Counted from the stretch's first letter, positions 45,614-54,658 are shown. The stretch is 64,000 nucleotides of DNA from Bacillota bacterium (GCA_023392615.1 JAEVYT010000012.1:44188-108187); one strand, 5' to 3'. Numbers and translations are program-made. Notes: generated by a model from the letters alone, not told the origin.

Positions 45614-47986
45614 TTACACATAAATCAAAACTTTGTAATGAACACCACTCTGTATATTCTTTATCACGTTCCCCTCAATCGGTCTTCCATCCAAGTAAAC
45701 CTCAGTTTCCTCACTGTCTTCTTTTCGAATGATTTTTACCTCAAAAGAAGCTCCACGAAAATTCCGCTTTATTTGTGCTGATTTCCATTCAATAGGTAGC
45801 TGTGGGTTTACTCTTAATCCATCAACACAGCCCTGTAATCCGAATAAACCATCAATCAGACAGCGATAATACCAGGAAACCGTACCAGTATTGAATAGAT
45901 GACTGGAACGACCCGCTGTCCTAGGTATCTGATGATATGCTCCACGGTAATAGTTTGGAATAAAGACCGGAAGTTGTCCTCTTTGGATAATATCATCCAC
46001 GCCTGGACCAGGTATCATTTTACGTAATAACCGATATGCATTTTCTTTCTCTCCTACATGGTAAAGTGCATAGATATAGAAGGCAGCGGCGTGGTTATAT
46101 ACCGCTCCGTTTTCCGCAGAACCGGGGTGCTTTTGAGTAACACGTCCTACATCTTCCCTCATAAAAGTATAGGAAGGGGCTAATTTTTCCACCCCATATG
46201 GACTTTCTAACTGCTCCTCAACAGCTTTCAGGAGTTTTTCCTTCTGAATCACATTGGGTGCTCCACTTAGCAATGCCCACCCCTGTGGATTTAGGAATAT
46301 CCTACCTTCCTTATCCTCACTAATACCAAATACTACATTATCATCCGTAATACCTCTTGCATACCAATCACCATCCCACAAATATATATTTATGATTTGG
46401 TTCATTTGTTCCGCTTCCTTCTGAAATATCTTAGCGGTTGTTGGGTGACCATATTTATTGCAGATATCCGACCATATAATCAGTGCATATGCGGTAGCGA
46501 TTGTTAACCATCCCGATACCCCTTTGCCCTTATATCCTACCATGTTCATCGGATCACACCAATCTCCCTGTCGAATATAATTAAGACCTCTTTCATCCCT
46601 ATCATTGATCAACCAATCCATACCACGGTTAATATGTTCGTAGATCGACACCATCTCGGTCGAATCACTAAAAGATACTTTTTCATCAAGAATAGAAAAA
46701 TCATTCGTCTCTTCCAGATAAGCGCTAAGACAAACGGGAAGCCATACACAGTGATCAGAATGAGGCACCTGATTAATATATTTTAACTCTGCATCTTCAT
46801 GAAGAATAATTCCATCCGGCATAGAACCGTTCTGTTTTTGCTGGCTTAATGCAAGCAAAAATGCATCTTTTGTTATCTGTGGTTTTATATAACTCATACC
46901 CATATTATCCTGAAGATAATTACGAGTCTGTGGATCGGTTGTCAATCGATTGGTAATTCCATGATAATACATCTGACGCGGTAACCAGTGATTTACAAAG
47001 TTATCCAGATCCTTATCAGGAGTATTGATTTCTATGCAACCAACTCCTTCTCCAATATATTCTCTATATTTTGTCAGCTCTATATGGAAGCCATCTCGTC
47101 CGTTCCAATCTCGCTTTTGGAAATATTTCTTACGTATATTCATAACTTCTTCTTTATCTTTAGAAGGTCCGAATATAAATCGAAATTCCATTTCCTGCTC
47201 AGGCTCCAAGTCAAGACGATACTGCATCACTGCTACAGGCATTTCATATCGAGCATCTCCTTTTGATAAGAACTTTTGCTTGATACCGGTCGGGTTCATA
47301 ATTCCACCTTCTCCTTCAAACACCTCGTGATTAACCTCCCAGGAATTTGGTTCTACTTCAGCTAATAGAAAGGTCTGATCCTTAAACTCTTTTATTGTAT
47401 AATAATCCTTATACTTTTGATACGGAGTGATGGAAGAACAAATAATAGCCTGCAAATCTTCATGATATTCCCCGGATTGATTCATCCATGACATATATCC
47501 TATCGTAAAATATGGATAAATACTTACCCTACGATGATTTGATGATGCATTTTTAACCTTAATTGTCCATAGTTCCATCGGATCTTCTTTGGGAAGACTT
47601 AAATTCATCTCAATTTGTATTCCGCCACTTACTATCTGCCATATAATATCATCTTTACCAACCGAAAAATTATATTGTTCATAAGGCGCCCTCATCGGCT
47701 CATACGGAGCAGAAAACACTTCACTGTTTTCCTCATCTTTAACAAATACAAATCTACCCGGATGATGAGCATAAAATGGCTGCTCCGGCTGCATAAATGT
47801 TTTCGCTTCCAGATTTGGAGAATGTGAATACTTCGCAGGCTCAGGTTGCATAAATTGTGCAATTGCATATCCTCTGCAATTTGCTTGAATCATCATGGAT
47901 TCATTCCATAAAAAGCCTGAGGCCTTAGGAAGAAATGTTGGGTCGGTTAATTGATAATATCTATTGTCATCTGATGCTTTTATCAT
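45614..47986 (-). CDS. GH94 phosphorylase, probably cellobionate phosphorylase
   Basis: A 790-residue cytosolic glycoside phosphorylase of family GH94 with the usual beta-sandwich N-domain and (alpha/alpha)6 barrel. The catalytic acid aspartate lies in RQGDWCDPMNMVG, followed by GKGVSGWLTIATAYAL; the phosphate and donor site blocks are TAGRSSHLFNTGT and CVDGLRVNPQLP. The QGDWCDPMN form, rather than ADWNDCLN of cellobiose or chitobiose enzymes, fits cellobionic acid phosphorylase. Located 43 bases after a sugar-acid dehydratase gene, it would yield glucose 1-phosphate and gluconate, the latter fed to that enzyme. AGGAGGT precedes the ATG. Confidence 0.85.
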   Translation of the reverse strand: MIKASDDNRYYQLTDPTFLPKASGFLWNESMMIQANCRGYAIAQFMQPEPAKYSHSPNLEAKTFMQPEQPFYAHHPGRFVFVKDEENSEVFSAPYEPMRAPYEQYNFSVGKDDIIWQIVSGGIQIEMNLSLPKEDPMELWTIKVKNASSNHRRVSIYPYFTIGYMSWMNQSGEYHEDLQAIICSSITPYQKYKDYYTIKEFKDQTFLLAEVEPNSWEVNHEVFEGEGGIMNPTGIKQKFLSKGDARYEMPVAVMQYRLDLEPEQEMEFRFIFGPSKDKEEVMNIRKKYFQKRDWNGRDGFHIELTKYREYIGEGVGCIEINTPDKDLDNFVNHWLPRQMYYHGITNRLTTDPQTRNYLQDNMGMSYIKPQITKDAFLLALSQQKQNGSMPDGIILHEDAELKYINQVPHSDHCVWLPVCLSAYLEETNDFSILDEKVSFSDSTEMVSIYEHINRGMDWLINDRDERGLNYIRQGDWCDPMNMVGYKGKGVSGWLTIATAYALIIWSDICNKYGHPTTAKIFQKEAEQMNQIINIYLWDGDWYARGITDDNVVFGISEDKEGRIFLNPQGWALLSGAPNVIQKEKLLKAVEEQLESPYGVEKLAPSYTFMREDVGRVTQKHPGSAENGAVYNHAAAFYIYALYHVGEKENAYRLLRKMIPGPGVDDIIQRGQLPVFIPNYYRGAYHQIPRTAGRSSHLFNTGTVSWYYRCLIDGLFGLQGCVDGLRVNPQLPIEWKSAQIKRNFRGASFEVKIIRKEDSEETEVYLDGRPIEGNVIKNIQSGVHYKVLIYV

Positions 47987-48029
47987 ACTTTACCTCCTAA
48001 TATAAAATAAATATTGGTTTAAAACAAAA

Positions 48030-49751
48030 TTAGCACCGCATATAACCGCCCTTCATAGCAGATACGGCTAACTTAGTATAGACAGCTAATGCTCCTTTTT
48101 TGTATTTTGGCTCAGGTTTCTTCCAATCCTGTTTTCTAATATTCAAGATTTCATTTATTTTCTCTATTGAGCAGTTCTCTCCATCCACTCCAACTATATT
48201 AATACTTCTTGATGGGATATCGATCTCGATTAAATCATTTTCCTGAATAAATGCAATTGGACCACCTTCACATGCTTCTGGAGATATATGACCGATTGCA
48301 GGTCCTCTTGTCGCTCCCGAGAATCTACCATCTGTGATTAACGCAGTAGTGGAGGCAAGTTCCGGATCGGATGCAATTGCTTCCGTTGTATAAAACATCT
48401 CCGGCATACCGGAACCTTTTGGTCCCTCATAACGAATAATTACCGCATCCCCAGGCTTAATCTCCTTCTTTAATACTGCAGAGATTGCCTCTTCTTCACT
48501 ATCAAAGGGTCTTGCCCTTAGCACAACACAAAGCATCTCCTTTGATATTGCAGAATGTTTAACAACCGCTCCTTCTGGTGCGAGATTGCCTCTTAATATT
48601 GCAATCGCTCCCTCCTTTTGAATCGGATTTTGATAGGATCTTATCACGTCTTCCTTATTGACGTTTCTTTCGGATAAATATTTATAACAGGTTTCATAAA
48701 ACCCGTTCTTCTTTAATTCTTCCAGATTTTCACCCAATGTTTTTCCGGTAACCGTCATAACATCAAGGTGAAGATGCTCTTTAATTTCTTCCATTATACC
48801 CGGTACACCACCTGCATACCAAAAATATTCTCCCGGGTAATATCCACTTGGTCTGATGTTAAGAATATATGGAATTTTACGATGAATTTCATCAAAGGTA
48901 TCCGGATTAATGTCAATATCGAGTTCATATGCAATGGCAGGTATATGAATCAGAGAATTACTAGAACCTGCAATCGCTGCATGTACCATAATTGCATTCT
49001 CAAATGCTTCCTTTGTCATAATCATGGATGGCTTTAAATTCTTCTGAGCTAATTCAAGAGCTAGTTTTCCTGCCTGACCGGCATATTGCTTTAACTCCTG
49101 TGCTGTTGCAGGCATAAGTGCGGTTCCTGGCAATGCCATTCCAAGTGCTTCAGCCATCACCTGCATCGTACTTGCTGTTCCCATAAAGGAGCATGCACCG
49201 CAGGAAGGACAGGCGTTGTGTTTAAAGTACTCAAACTCTTTTTCTGATATCTCATTTCTCTCAAATTTGGCACTATAAGTTCCGATCTGCTCAAGTGTCA
49301 ACATATCCGGTCCTGCCTGCATGATTCCACCCGTCAAAATCACAGCCGGCATATCAAGTCTAGCAATTGCCTGCAAGTGTGCAGGCATTCCTTTATCACA
49401 ACTGGCAATGAACACACCAGCATCAAATGGTGTGGCTCCTACGTGGATTTCAATCATATTCGCGATATATTCTCTGGATGCTAACGAGTAATTCATTCCA
49501 TCGTGCCCCTGTGCTTGACCATCACAGATGTCAGTCGCAAAATACTTCGCCGCTCTTCCTCCGTTATCCATAACGCCTTGATATGCTTCCTGAACCAAAA
49601 CATCTAAATGAGCGCTTCCGGGATGACTATGTCCAAATGTACTTTCTATGATAATCTGTGGTTTTGATAACTCTTCTACTTTCCATCCCATTCCGATACG
49701 AAGGGGATCCATCTCCGGTGCCTTTCCTCTTAATTCCTGACTTCTTAACAT
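48030..49751 (-). CDS. IlvD/Edd-family dehydratase, probably for gluconate or another sugar acid
   Basis: A 573-residue dehydratase of the IlvD/Edd family. Cluster-binding cysteines appear in FIASCDKGMP and HNACPSCGACSFMGTAST; the C-terminal LITDGRFSGATRGPAIGHISPEA block is highly typical. It could be a dihydroxyacid dehydratase of branched amino acid synthesis, but no ilv gene is near. It is instead paired with a GH94 phosphorylase whose likely product is gluconate, so gluconate-to-KDG dehydration is favoured. AAAAGGAG precedes the ATG. No transporter, KDG kinase or aldolase is in the window. Confidence 0.83.
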   Translation of the reverse strand: MLRSQELRGKAPEMDPLRIGMGWKVEELSKPQIIIESTFGHSHPGSAHLDVLVQEAYQGVMDNGGRAAKYFATDICDGQAQGHDGMNYSLASREYIANMIEIHVGATPFDAGVFIASCDKGMPAHLQAIARLDMPAVILTGGIMQAGPDMLTLEQIGTYSAKFERNEISEKEFEYFKHNACPSCGACSFMGTASTMQVMAEALGMALPGTALMPATAQELKQYAGQAGKLALELAQKNLKPSMIMTKEAFENAIMVHAAIAGSSNSLIHIPAIAYELDIDINPDTFDEIHRKIPYILNIRPSGYYPGEYFWYAGGVPGIMEEIKEHLHLDVMTVTGKTLGENLEELKKNGFYETCYKYLSERNVNKEDVIRSYQNPIQKEGAIAILRGNLAPEGAVVKHSAISKEMLCVVLRARPFDSEEEAISAVLKKEIKPGDAVIIRYEGPKGSGMPEMFYTTEAIASDPELASTTALITDGRFSGATRGPAIGHISPEACEGGPIAFIQENDLIEIDIPSRSINIVGVDGENCSIEKINEILNIRKQDWKKPEPKYKKGALAVYTKLAVSAMKGGYMRC

Positions 49752-49839
49752 GTTGTACTCCTTTTTATCATCTAAATAAATGATTTTGTTAATCCAAATA
49801 TTTTGTCTATTAATTATGTATGTGTCATATGATATGATT

Positions 49840-50466
49840 TTAAAACCCTATTCTTAATTCTTTTCTTTTTACCGGATTACTATGGGACGGACAAATCCAT
49901 TCAAAATCCATTGTTTTTAATATCTTTATCGATTTTTTTATCACTTCGTGATCCCAATTCATATACGAAGGCGTAATTTTAATTACTCCTTGATTGACTC
50001 GAAATAAATCACCAGTAAATAAAACATTTTTATATTGGAAAATCGTATGACCGGGGGTGTGTCCGGGAGCATGTATAGCAAGGATTTCTCCAAATTCATT
50101 ACATGTATTATAATCACCGCTTATATTTGGTATCTCCGGATGTATGATTAGTTGTAGGAATCTCTTAATTCCTTCTCGCTTCTTCTCCCTTTTAATATAA
50201 GGGATATCCAGTTGAGGCGCCCATACTTGTGCTTGTGTTCTATCTTGAATTATTTTTGCATTGCCGATATGATCGATATCATGATGGGTCACCAGTATTT
50301 TCTTAATATCATGGTTTGAAACACCCAGTTGATTTAATTCTGATAGTATTTTTGTAGCTAAACCGGGCAATCCGCTATCGATTAAAATTGTCTCCGCCCC
50401 TTTAACTAGATATACACGACTACCTTTTGAGCAATCAAGTAGAAATATTTCCTCTGTAATCTGCAT
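49840..50466 (-). CDS. Metallo-beta-lactamase-fold hydrolase
   Basis: A 208-residue MBL-fold protein of the glyoxalase II-like group. The metal motif is VTHHDIDHIGN, with HAPGHTPGHT and a final aspartate in FTGDLF and histidine in CPSHSNP completing the binuclear site. No signal peptide. The substrate may be a thioester or small lactone. The ribosome site is weak, and a perfect 11-bp inverted repeat ends 13 bases before the start codon, so control at this point is likely. It lies 88 bases before the dehydratase gene on the same strand. Confidence 0.87.
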   Translation of the reverse strand: MQITEEIFLLDCSKGSRVYLVKGAETILIDSGLPGLATKILSELNQLGVSNHDIKKILVTHHDIDHIGNAKIIQDRTQAQVWAPQLDIPYIKREKKREGIKRFLQLIIHPEIPNISGDYNTCNEFGEILAIHAPGHTPGHTIFQYKNVLFTGDLFRVNQGVIKITPSYMNWDHEVIKKSIKILKTMDFEWICPSHSNPVKRKELRIGF

Positions 50467-50478
50467 CTGTTCACTTGT

Positions 50479-50506
50479 ATGATGTATTTAGTATCAAATA
50501 CATCAT
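50479..50506 (-). promoter_or_regulatory. Perfect palindrome just upstream of the MBL-fold gene
   Basis: ATGATGTATTT and AAATACATCAT are exact inverted partners around six bases. The position next to the start codon suits a repressor site or a hairpin that limits ribosome access. Confidence 0.6.
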
Positions 50507-50683
50507 ACTCTCCTCATATAGATTTTTATTATATATTTTAGGATTACGATTGCTTGTACGAACTAGTGTCCAGATATAATTAATAGTATCTATAACATTT
50601 ATATCAAATACATATATCTGTATCAATGTTTTATATTATAGGAAAACCCTATTATCTTAATCGATTTATCATCCTTGAAACAG

Positions 50684-50722
50684 AAAGAGGCTTATGCAAC
50701 AACTCTTGCCAAAGCCCCTTTT
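50684..50722 (-). terminator. Terminator after the HxlR-family gene
   Basis: On the minus strand AAGGGGCTT pairs with AAGCCTCTT, with an inner GCA/TGC, followed by a short T-rich tract. Confidence 0.6.
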
Positions 50723-50740
50723 ATAAACATTTATCTATCG

Positions 50741-51067
50741 TTATTTTATTAAATTCCGATTTGTTAAGTATTCATTACCCCAATTTTTCATAAAAGCAAT
50801 CATCGGTTCAAGACTCAAACCAGTCTCAGTCAAGGAATATTCTACTCTTGGAGGAATCTCGTTATAGACCTTACGATCAACCAGCCCATGTTCTTCCAAA
50901 GTACGCAAATTCTCTGTTAACACTTTTTGGCTAATTCCACCTACCGATCTTTGTAATTCATTAAAACGCTTAGAACCATCTATAAGATCACGAATAATTA
51001 ATATTCTCCATTTGTTACCAATTAGAGTGATGGTAGCTTCTACCGGACAAGGACAAATCTTTCTCAT
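50741..51067 (-). CDS. HxlR-family transcription regulator
   Basis: A 108-residue winged-helix regulator. The opening CPCPVEATITLIGNKWRILI and RFNELQRSVGGISQKVLTENL followed by RTLEEHGLV are classic HxlR sequence; two cysteines in the CPC motif could sense electrophiles or oxidants, as in YodB and HypR. GGGAGGTT precedes ATG 51067. It was probably divergent from the nitroreductase gene now at 53010 before an insertion sequence entered between them. A palindrome at 51154-51171 is its likely operator. Confidence 0.92.
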   Translation of the reverse strand: MRKICPCPVEATITLIGNKWRILIIRDLIDGSKRFNELQRSVGGISQKVLTENLRTLEEHGLVDRKVYNEIPPRVEYSLTETGLSLEPMIAFMKNWGNEYLTNRNLIK

Positions 51068-51153
51068 AGAAACCTCCCTCATAACAATGTATTTATATTA
51101 TACACCAATGTAAAATTTACCACAAGTAGAATAAATCAAGTTACCAAACAGTT

Positions 51154-51171
51154 ACTTTATTACAATAAAGT
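51154..51171. promoter_or_regulatory. Palindromic candidate operator for the HxlR regulator
   Basis: ACTTTATT-AC-AATAAAGT is a perfect 8-bp inverted repeat with a 2-base centre, flanked by GTTAC on the left and GTACTT on the right. It lies just before the -35 box of the former nitroreductase promoter. Confidence 0.6.
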
Positions 51172-51177
51172 GCGTAC

Positions 51178-51205
51178 TTGTAATTCTCAAATTTCTGTTT
51201 ATGAT
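51178..51205 (+). promoter_or_regulatory. Former nitroreductase promoter, now cut off by the insertion sequence
   Basis: TTGTAA (51178-51183), 16-bp spacer, TATGAT (51200-51205) on the plus strand. The predicted start near 51212 falls within the target duplication of the insertion sequence, so the promoter now reads into the element. Confidence 0.55.
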
Positions 51206-51219
51206 AATAATAGAATATA

Positions 51220-52980
51220 TAGGTGATTGCGAAACTCACCATCGATAAGGAGGCAGATTTGATCAAAACTTAAATTTCTAAATTTTTTAAGTTTTCATAG
51301 AGCAATTTCACTATTGCATAGACTACGACAGAAAAAAGAGTACAAAAAGAAAACCACAGTTTTTAATATTTGAAATCATAGACATCAGCCTATGCAATTA
51401 ACGGTTTCATACTTCGGATATATTTGTGTTCATGTATTTTGTCGGCAAGTATAACTGTAATCAGTTGGGTTATTCCTGAAAGAAGAAGGTCAGCATGGAG
51501 GGTCTTTTCATTCTGGGTTCTCCGATCTGCCAGACAATAACTGTCTTTAAAGTGATTGATTGTCTTTTCGACATTAACCCGGATCTTGTAGGTGTTGTCC
51601 CATTCTTCGGTTCCCCTAAGAGTGCCAGGATATGCACGAAGGTTCTTTTCAGGATATAAATATACCATTCGTCCACAGGATGAATTAGTACAGGGTTTAT
51701 CACACATGCATACACGATGGTATTTTCCATTTTCACCTTTCTGCCAGCACACTTTTGGGCATACAAACTTATATCGTATTAACCCATTCTTACGCTTAGA
51801 AGTACCTTCATGTTTCATGGCAAGAGTAGGATCATTGGGACAGCAGGGGATACCGTCACCATTTATGGTATAATTCGTATTTTCCAACTTGGCACGGTGA
51901 TTAAGAGGAATATAAGCTTTATCAAAATGTAAGTCCTGAAGCAAAGATTTATAGATCCTTGCTGAATCAAAAGCGGAATCACCAAGAAAAATCTTTGGGC
52001 TAATCAAAGGGTGCTTTTTGAAAAAATCAGTGAGAGTAGGGATTAAAAGTCTTGCATCATGAACAGATTTATCTTCATCAGGAGAATCCGATTTTTTATC
52101 AACATTGATTTCGGGATGTTCATTAAAAAACTGTTTGTTATAAAAAGGAATACTTCTGACAATACCTAACCCGTTGGTAATCACACCAAACTTGAAGACA
52201 TAGCAGAAATGTCCATTGATATAAAGCTGTTTAATTGAAGGATTGGCTACTGCATGGGAAGGCATTGAACTGTAGGCTGCCTTGTAAGGGTCATAAGATT
52301 TATCAAAGCCCATGACTTTTGCATAAGCCTTTAACTGACTGATAATACGGTTTGCAAACTTAGGGTTGTTTTCGGTAACAAAGGCTTCAATACCGGAAGT
52401 GTCAAATATGGTCATAGAGGCAAGAGTCTTGTCAATATCCTGGCAGATGGGTTCGGTAACATCAACCAGATTATCGAAAACCGATTGTAAGTCCGATAGA
52501 AAATCTTGTTTAAAACGAGTGATTTTTGAGGTGTCTGGTACCTTTCTGAAACCACAGAAATCCCTTAGTTCCTTGGAGTATTGCAGAAATACAACGAGGA
52601 GGGAATCAGTAGGGATAGAGAAAACGCGTTGTAGAATTAGCGCCCAAAGCATCGCTGTAAGAGGATATTTACGAGGTCTACCGGTAGAAGCATAGTAATG
52701 GTTTCTAAATGAGGCCGAAATATACTCATCGAGGTCTAAGTTGTTATTTAAAAGAGTAAGAAACGCAGGTTTGTCATTTTCAAATTTTTCTTGGCAATCT
52801 GTAAAAATTTCTGCCAACGAAAGCTGTTTATATGATATCATTAGTATATAACTCCTTTCGGATTTTGGTGGATTTGTTTCTCGACAATTCAATTTTACCA
52901 CAAATCGGTGAGGAGTTATATTGTTTTATAACAAGAAATATCCCGTATTTATGCGGGTTGTGGCGTTTCGCAAACGCCTA
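51220..52980. mobile_element. Complete insertion sequence, 1761 bp, with 11-bp target duplication
   Basis: The element is flanked by direct copies of AATAGAATATA at 51209-51219 and 52981-52991. The ends read TAGGTGATTGCGAAACTCAC and, inverted from the right, TAGGCGTTTGCGAAACGCCA, which share a TTGCGAAAC core and each contain a small palindrome. The single transposase is intact. A CCCGTATTTATGCGGG hairpin lies near the right end. The family (DDE, perhaps IS5/IS1182-like) is not certain. The clean duplication implies a recent simple insertion. Confidence 0.92.
51390..52841 (-). CDS. DDE-type IS transposase
   Basis: A 483-residue transposase filling the insertion sequence. The N-terminal region has TGRPRKYPLTAMLWALILQ (an InsH/DUF772-like helix block) and PDTSKITRFK. 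Likely catalytic acids are in TIFDTSGIEAF and IFLGDSAFDSARIY and at a later glutamate in NVEKTINHFK. A cysteine-rich insert (CPKVCW and CMCDKPCTNSSCG) lies between. The frame is undamaged, so the element may still move. ATG 52841 follows AAAGGAGT; the open frame to 52901 upstream lacks such a site. Confidence 0.9.
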   Translation of the reverse strand: MISYKQLSLAEIFTDCQEKFENDKPAFLTLLNNNLDLDEYISASFRNHYYASTGRPRKYPLTAMLWALILQRVFSIPTDSLLVVFLQYSKELRDFCGFRKVPDTSKITRFKQDFLSDLQSVFDNLVDVTEPICQDIDKTLASMTIFDTSGIEAFVTENNPKFANRIISQLKAYAKVMGFDKSYDPYKAAYSSMPSHAVANPSIKQLYINGHFCYVFKFGVITNGLGIVRSIPFYNKQFFNEHPEINVDKKSDSPDEDKSVHDARLLIPTLTDFFKKHPLISPKIFLGDSAFDSARIYKSLLQDLHFDKAYIPLNHRAKLENTNYTINGDGIPCCPNDPTLAMKHEGTSKRKNGLIRYKFVCPKVCWQKGENGKYHRVCMCDKPCTNSSCGRMVYLYPEKNLRAYPGTLRGTEEWDNTYKIRVNVEKTINHFKDSYCLADRRTQNEKTLHADLLLSGITQLITVILADKIHEHKYIRSMKPLIA

Positions 52981-53009
52981 AATAGAATATATTTTTGGAG
53001 GTTATCATC

Positions 53010-53528
53010 ATGAAAGAAAAAATCAGAGCTTTATTAGAACGAAGAAGTATTAGAAGCTACAAAGACACACAAATCACGGAAGAAGAATTAAGCATCATCC
53101 TAGAGGCAGGACAGTTTGCACCCAGCGGCATGGGAGATTATAAATGGAAGTTTGTCGTAGTACAAAGAGATGGGGCTATGGAGAAACTTCTAGATGAAAT
53201 CAACCAGGAATTTGGTTTAGATGAGAACGCATTCTATCATGCGCCAACCCTTGTTATTGTATTCACTGATAACAATTCCTGCGCTCCTATAGAAGACGGA
53301 AGTCTCGCTATTGGTAACATGTTGAATGCATCTCATATCATAGGATTAGGATCTTGTTGGATACACGTTGTTCCTCAGTTTTTTAAGACAGATCGAGGCA
53401 AGAAATTACAGGAGGAATACTCCGTTCCTGAAGGTTATAGCTGCGTGGGATCCTGTGCCATCGGCTACAGTAATATATCGTTACCCTCTCCTAATCCTCG
53501 GAAACAAGACATTATTATCAGGGCTTAA
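53010..53528 (+). CDS. Nitroreductase-family oxidoreductase
   Basis: A 172-residue FMN-dependent nitroreductase. RRSIRSYKDTQITEEEL and AGQFAPSGMGDYKWKFVVV are the N-terminal FMN-binding blocks; GLGSCWIHV and SCAIGYSN are typical later motifs. It probably reduces nitro or quinone compounds with NAD(P)H. ATG 53010 follows TTGGAGG. Its promoter and HxlR-controlled operator lie beyond the insertion sequence, whose right end is only 29 bases away, so present expression must depend on the element or a new junction promoter. Confidence 0.92.
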   Translation: MKEKIRALLERRSIRSYKDTQITEEELSIILEAGQFAPSGMGDYKWKFVVVQRDGAMEKLLDEINQEFGLDENAFYHAPTLVIVFTDNNSCAPIEDGSLAIGNMLNASHIIGLGSCWIHVVPQFFKTDRGKKLQEEYSVPEGYSCVGSCAIGYSNISLPSPNPRKQDIIIRA

Positions 53529-53545
53529 AACTTGCAAAGATTAAT

Positions 53546-53613
53546 AAAGAGGCATTATCGTCACATATTATAACAGATGAACATTTTATAATATATAAGG
53601 ATAACGCCTCTTT
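53546..53613. terminator. Long stem-loop between convergent genes
   Basis: AAAGAGGCATTATC pairs with GATAACGCCTCTTT (one mismatch) around about 40 bases that contain an inner TTATAA pair. Serves the nitroreductase and GIY-YIG genes. Confidence 0.7.
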
Positions 53614-53640
53614 CGAGTAACTTGGAAGATTCCTTCCAAA

Positions 53641-53973
53641 TTACTCCTTCATTTTTTCAAGCCATAATTCATGCAATAAATCCAGATCCTGTTTAAACTC
53701 TCTATCCGTCTGTGTATCACCCTTTGTTAACTCTTCTAGAACGCTAAACGAGAAGGTGTTAGCTCCAAACTTATCCCATTCCATATTCATTGTATTGTCT
53801 AAGCAACTATTCGTCATAACTGAGAAATCGAATTTATTCTTTTGACCTTTTAGATCCTTTGTAGACTTGATCCACATTCTTCCGTTTTCTTCACATTTAA
53901 TACAATAAATCCCACCTATTACGGTTCTACTTTTATAATTATCTCTTAATTCCTTTTTTGAAAAATCATTCAT
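53641..53973 (-). CDS. GIY-YIG nuclease family protein
   Basis: A 110-residue protein resembling the small GIY-YIG group common in clostridia. GGIYCIKCEENGRMWIKST contains the GIY part and a degenerate YIG part (MWIKST), and GANTFSFSVLEEL follows. The catalytic arginine and glutamate are not clear, so nuclease activity is doubtful. ATG 53973 follows GAAAGG. It lies 83 bases after the HTH-desulfoferrodoxin gene on the same strand and could be co-transcribed. Confidence 0.75.
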   Translation of the reverse strand: MNDFSKKELRDNYKSRTVIGGIYCIKCEENGRMWIKSTKDLKGQKNKFDFSVMTNSCLDNTMNMEWDKFGANTFSFSVLEELTKGDTQTDREFKQDLDLLHELWLEKMKE

Positions 53974-54055
53974 ATTCGATATACCTTTCAATTTTCAAGC
54001 TTAAACCGTTCGTAAAACTTAATACTTAATACAAACTACTTAGTCATCGTCTGCT

Positions 54056-54658
54056 TTAATAAACCCATAATCCATGCTGTGTACAATAATAATATAGCTT
54101 TCCGCCCAGCTTTGCTCCAAGTTTTCCCACTATTGATCTGGGAAGTCTGACAGAAGGGGATTGCTCTGGATATAACTTAAAATACAAGAAACGGTCACCA
54201 TTAACAAATACAACAAAAGAAATAAAATGTGATTTTATCATATCATGATCAAATGTAACATAATAATCTTCCTCTATCTCTTCAATAACCGGTATATGTC
54301 CATCGATTGCTGTCTGTCCACTAAGAGCCGGAAGCCTTCTACCACAACAGGATATATTACCATTACCGGAATTCGTGATTACATTTCCACAGCTCGGACA
54401 TACATGGAATTTCATTCTCTTTAAATTACCTGAAACTGTAATATTATTCTCCAATTCACCCTCCAGTATCTTCTCTATATCTACTTCAAATATATTAGAG
54501 AGTTCCTTTAGCAAGGATACATCGGGGCATCCTAAGCCACGTTCCCATTTGGATATTGTTTTGTCACTGATACACATCATGTCAGCAATCTGTTTTTGGG
54601 TCACTCCTTTTTCTTTACGAAGTTTGTATAACAACGCACCAACTTTCATGCAATCCAA
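54056..54658 (-). CDS. XRE-type regulator fused to a desulfoferrodoxin
   Basis: About 200 residues in two parts (numbers from the longest frame, 206 residues). An XRE helix-turn-helix (residues 10-72) shows GVTQKQIADMM and SDKTISKWERG. The rest matches desulfoferrodoxin: centre I cysteines CPSC (93, 96) and CC (110, 111), then centre II ligands His127 in GHIP, His144 and His150 in HDMIKSH, Cys198 and His201 in YCTQHG. All nine iron ligands are therefore kept. Desulfoferrodoxin reduces superoxide; the fusion suggests a superoxide- or redox-sensing repressor. Start is TTG 54658 (behind GGAGGG) or ATG 54649. Confidence 0.85.
   Translation of the reverse strand: MDCMKVGALLYKLRKEKGVTQKQIADMMCISDKTISKWERGLGCPDVSLLKELSNIFEVDIEKILEGELENNITVSGNLKRMKFHVCPSCGNVITNSGNGNISCCGRRLPALSGQTAIDGHIPVIEEIEEDYYVTFDHDMIKSHFISFVVFVNGDRFLYFKLYPEQSPSVRLPRSIVGKLGAKLGGKLYYYCTQHGLWVY

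Noticed and set aside
46988..47330. Two plus-strand open frames opposite the GH94 gene
   Set aside because: They lack ribosome sites, have no recognisable domains and lie wholly within a convincing gene on the other strand.
48030..49751. Branched-chain dihydroxyacid dehydratase IlvD as the primary call
   Set aside because: No other ilv gene is adjacent and the partner is a GH94 phosphorylase; the sugar-acid role is favoured, although sequence alone does not exclude IlvD.
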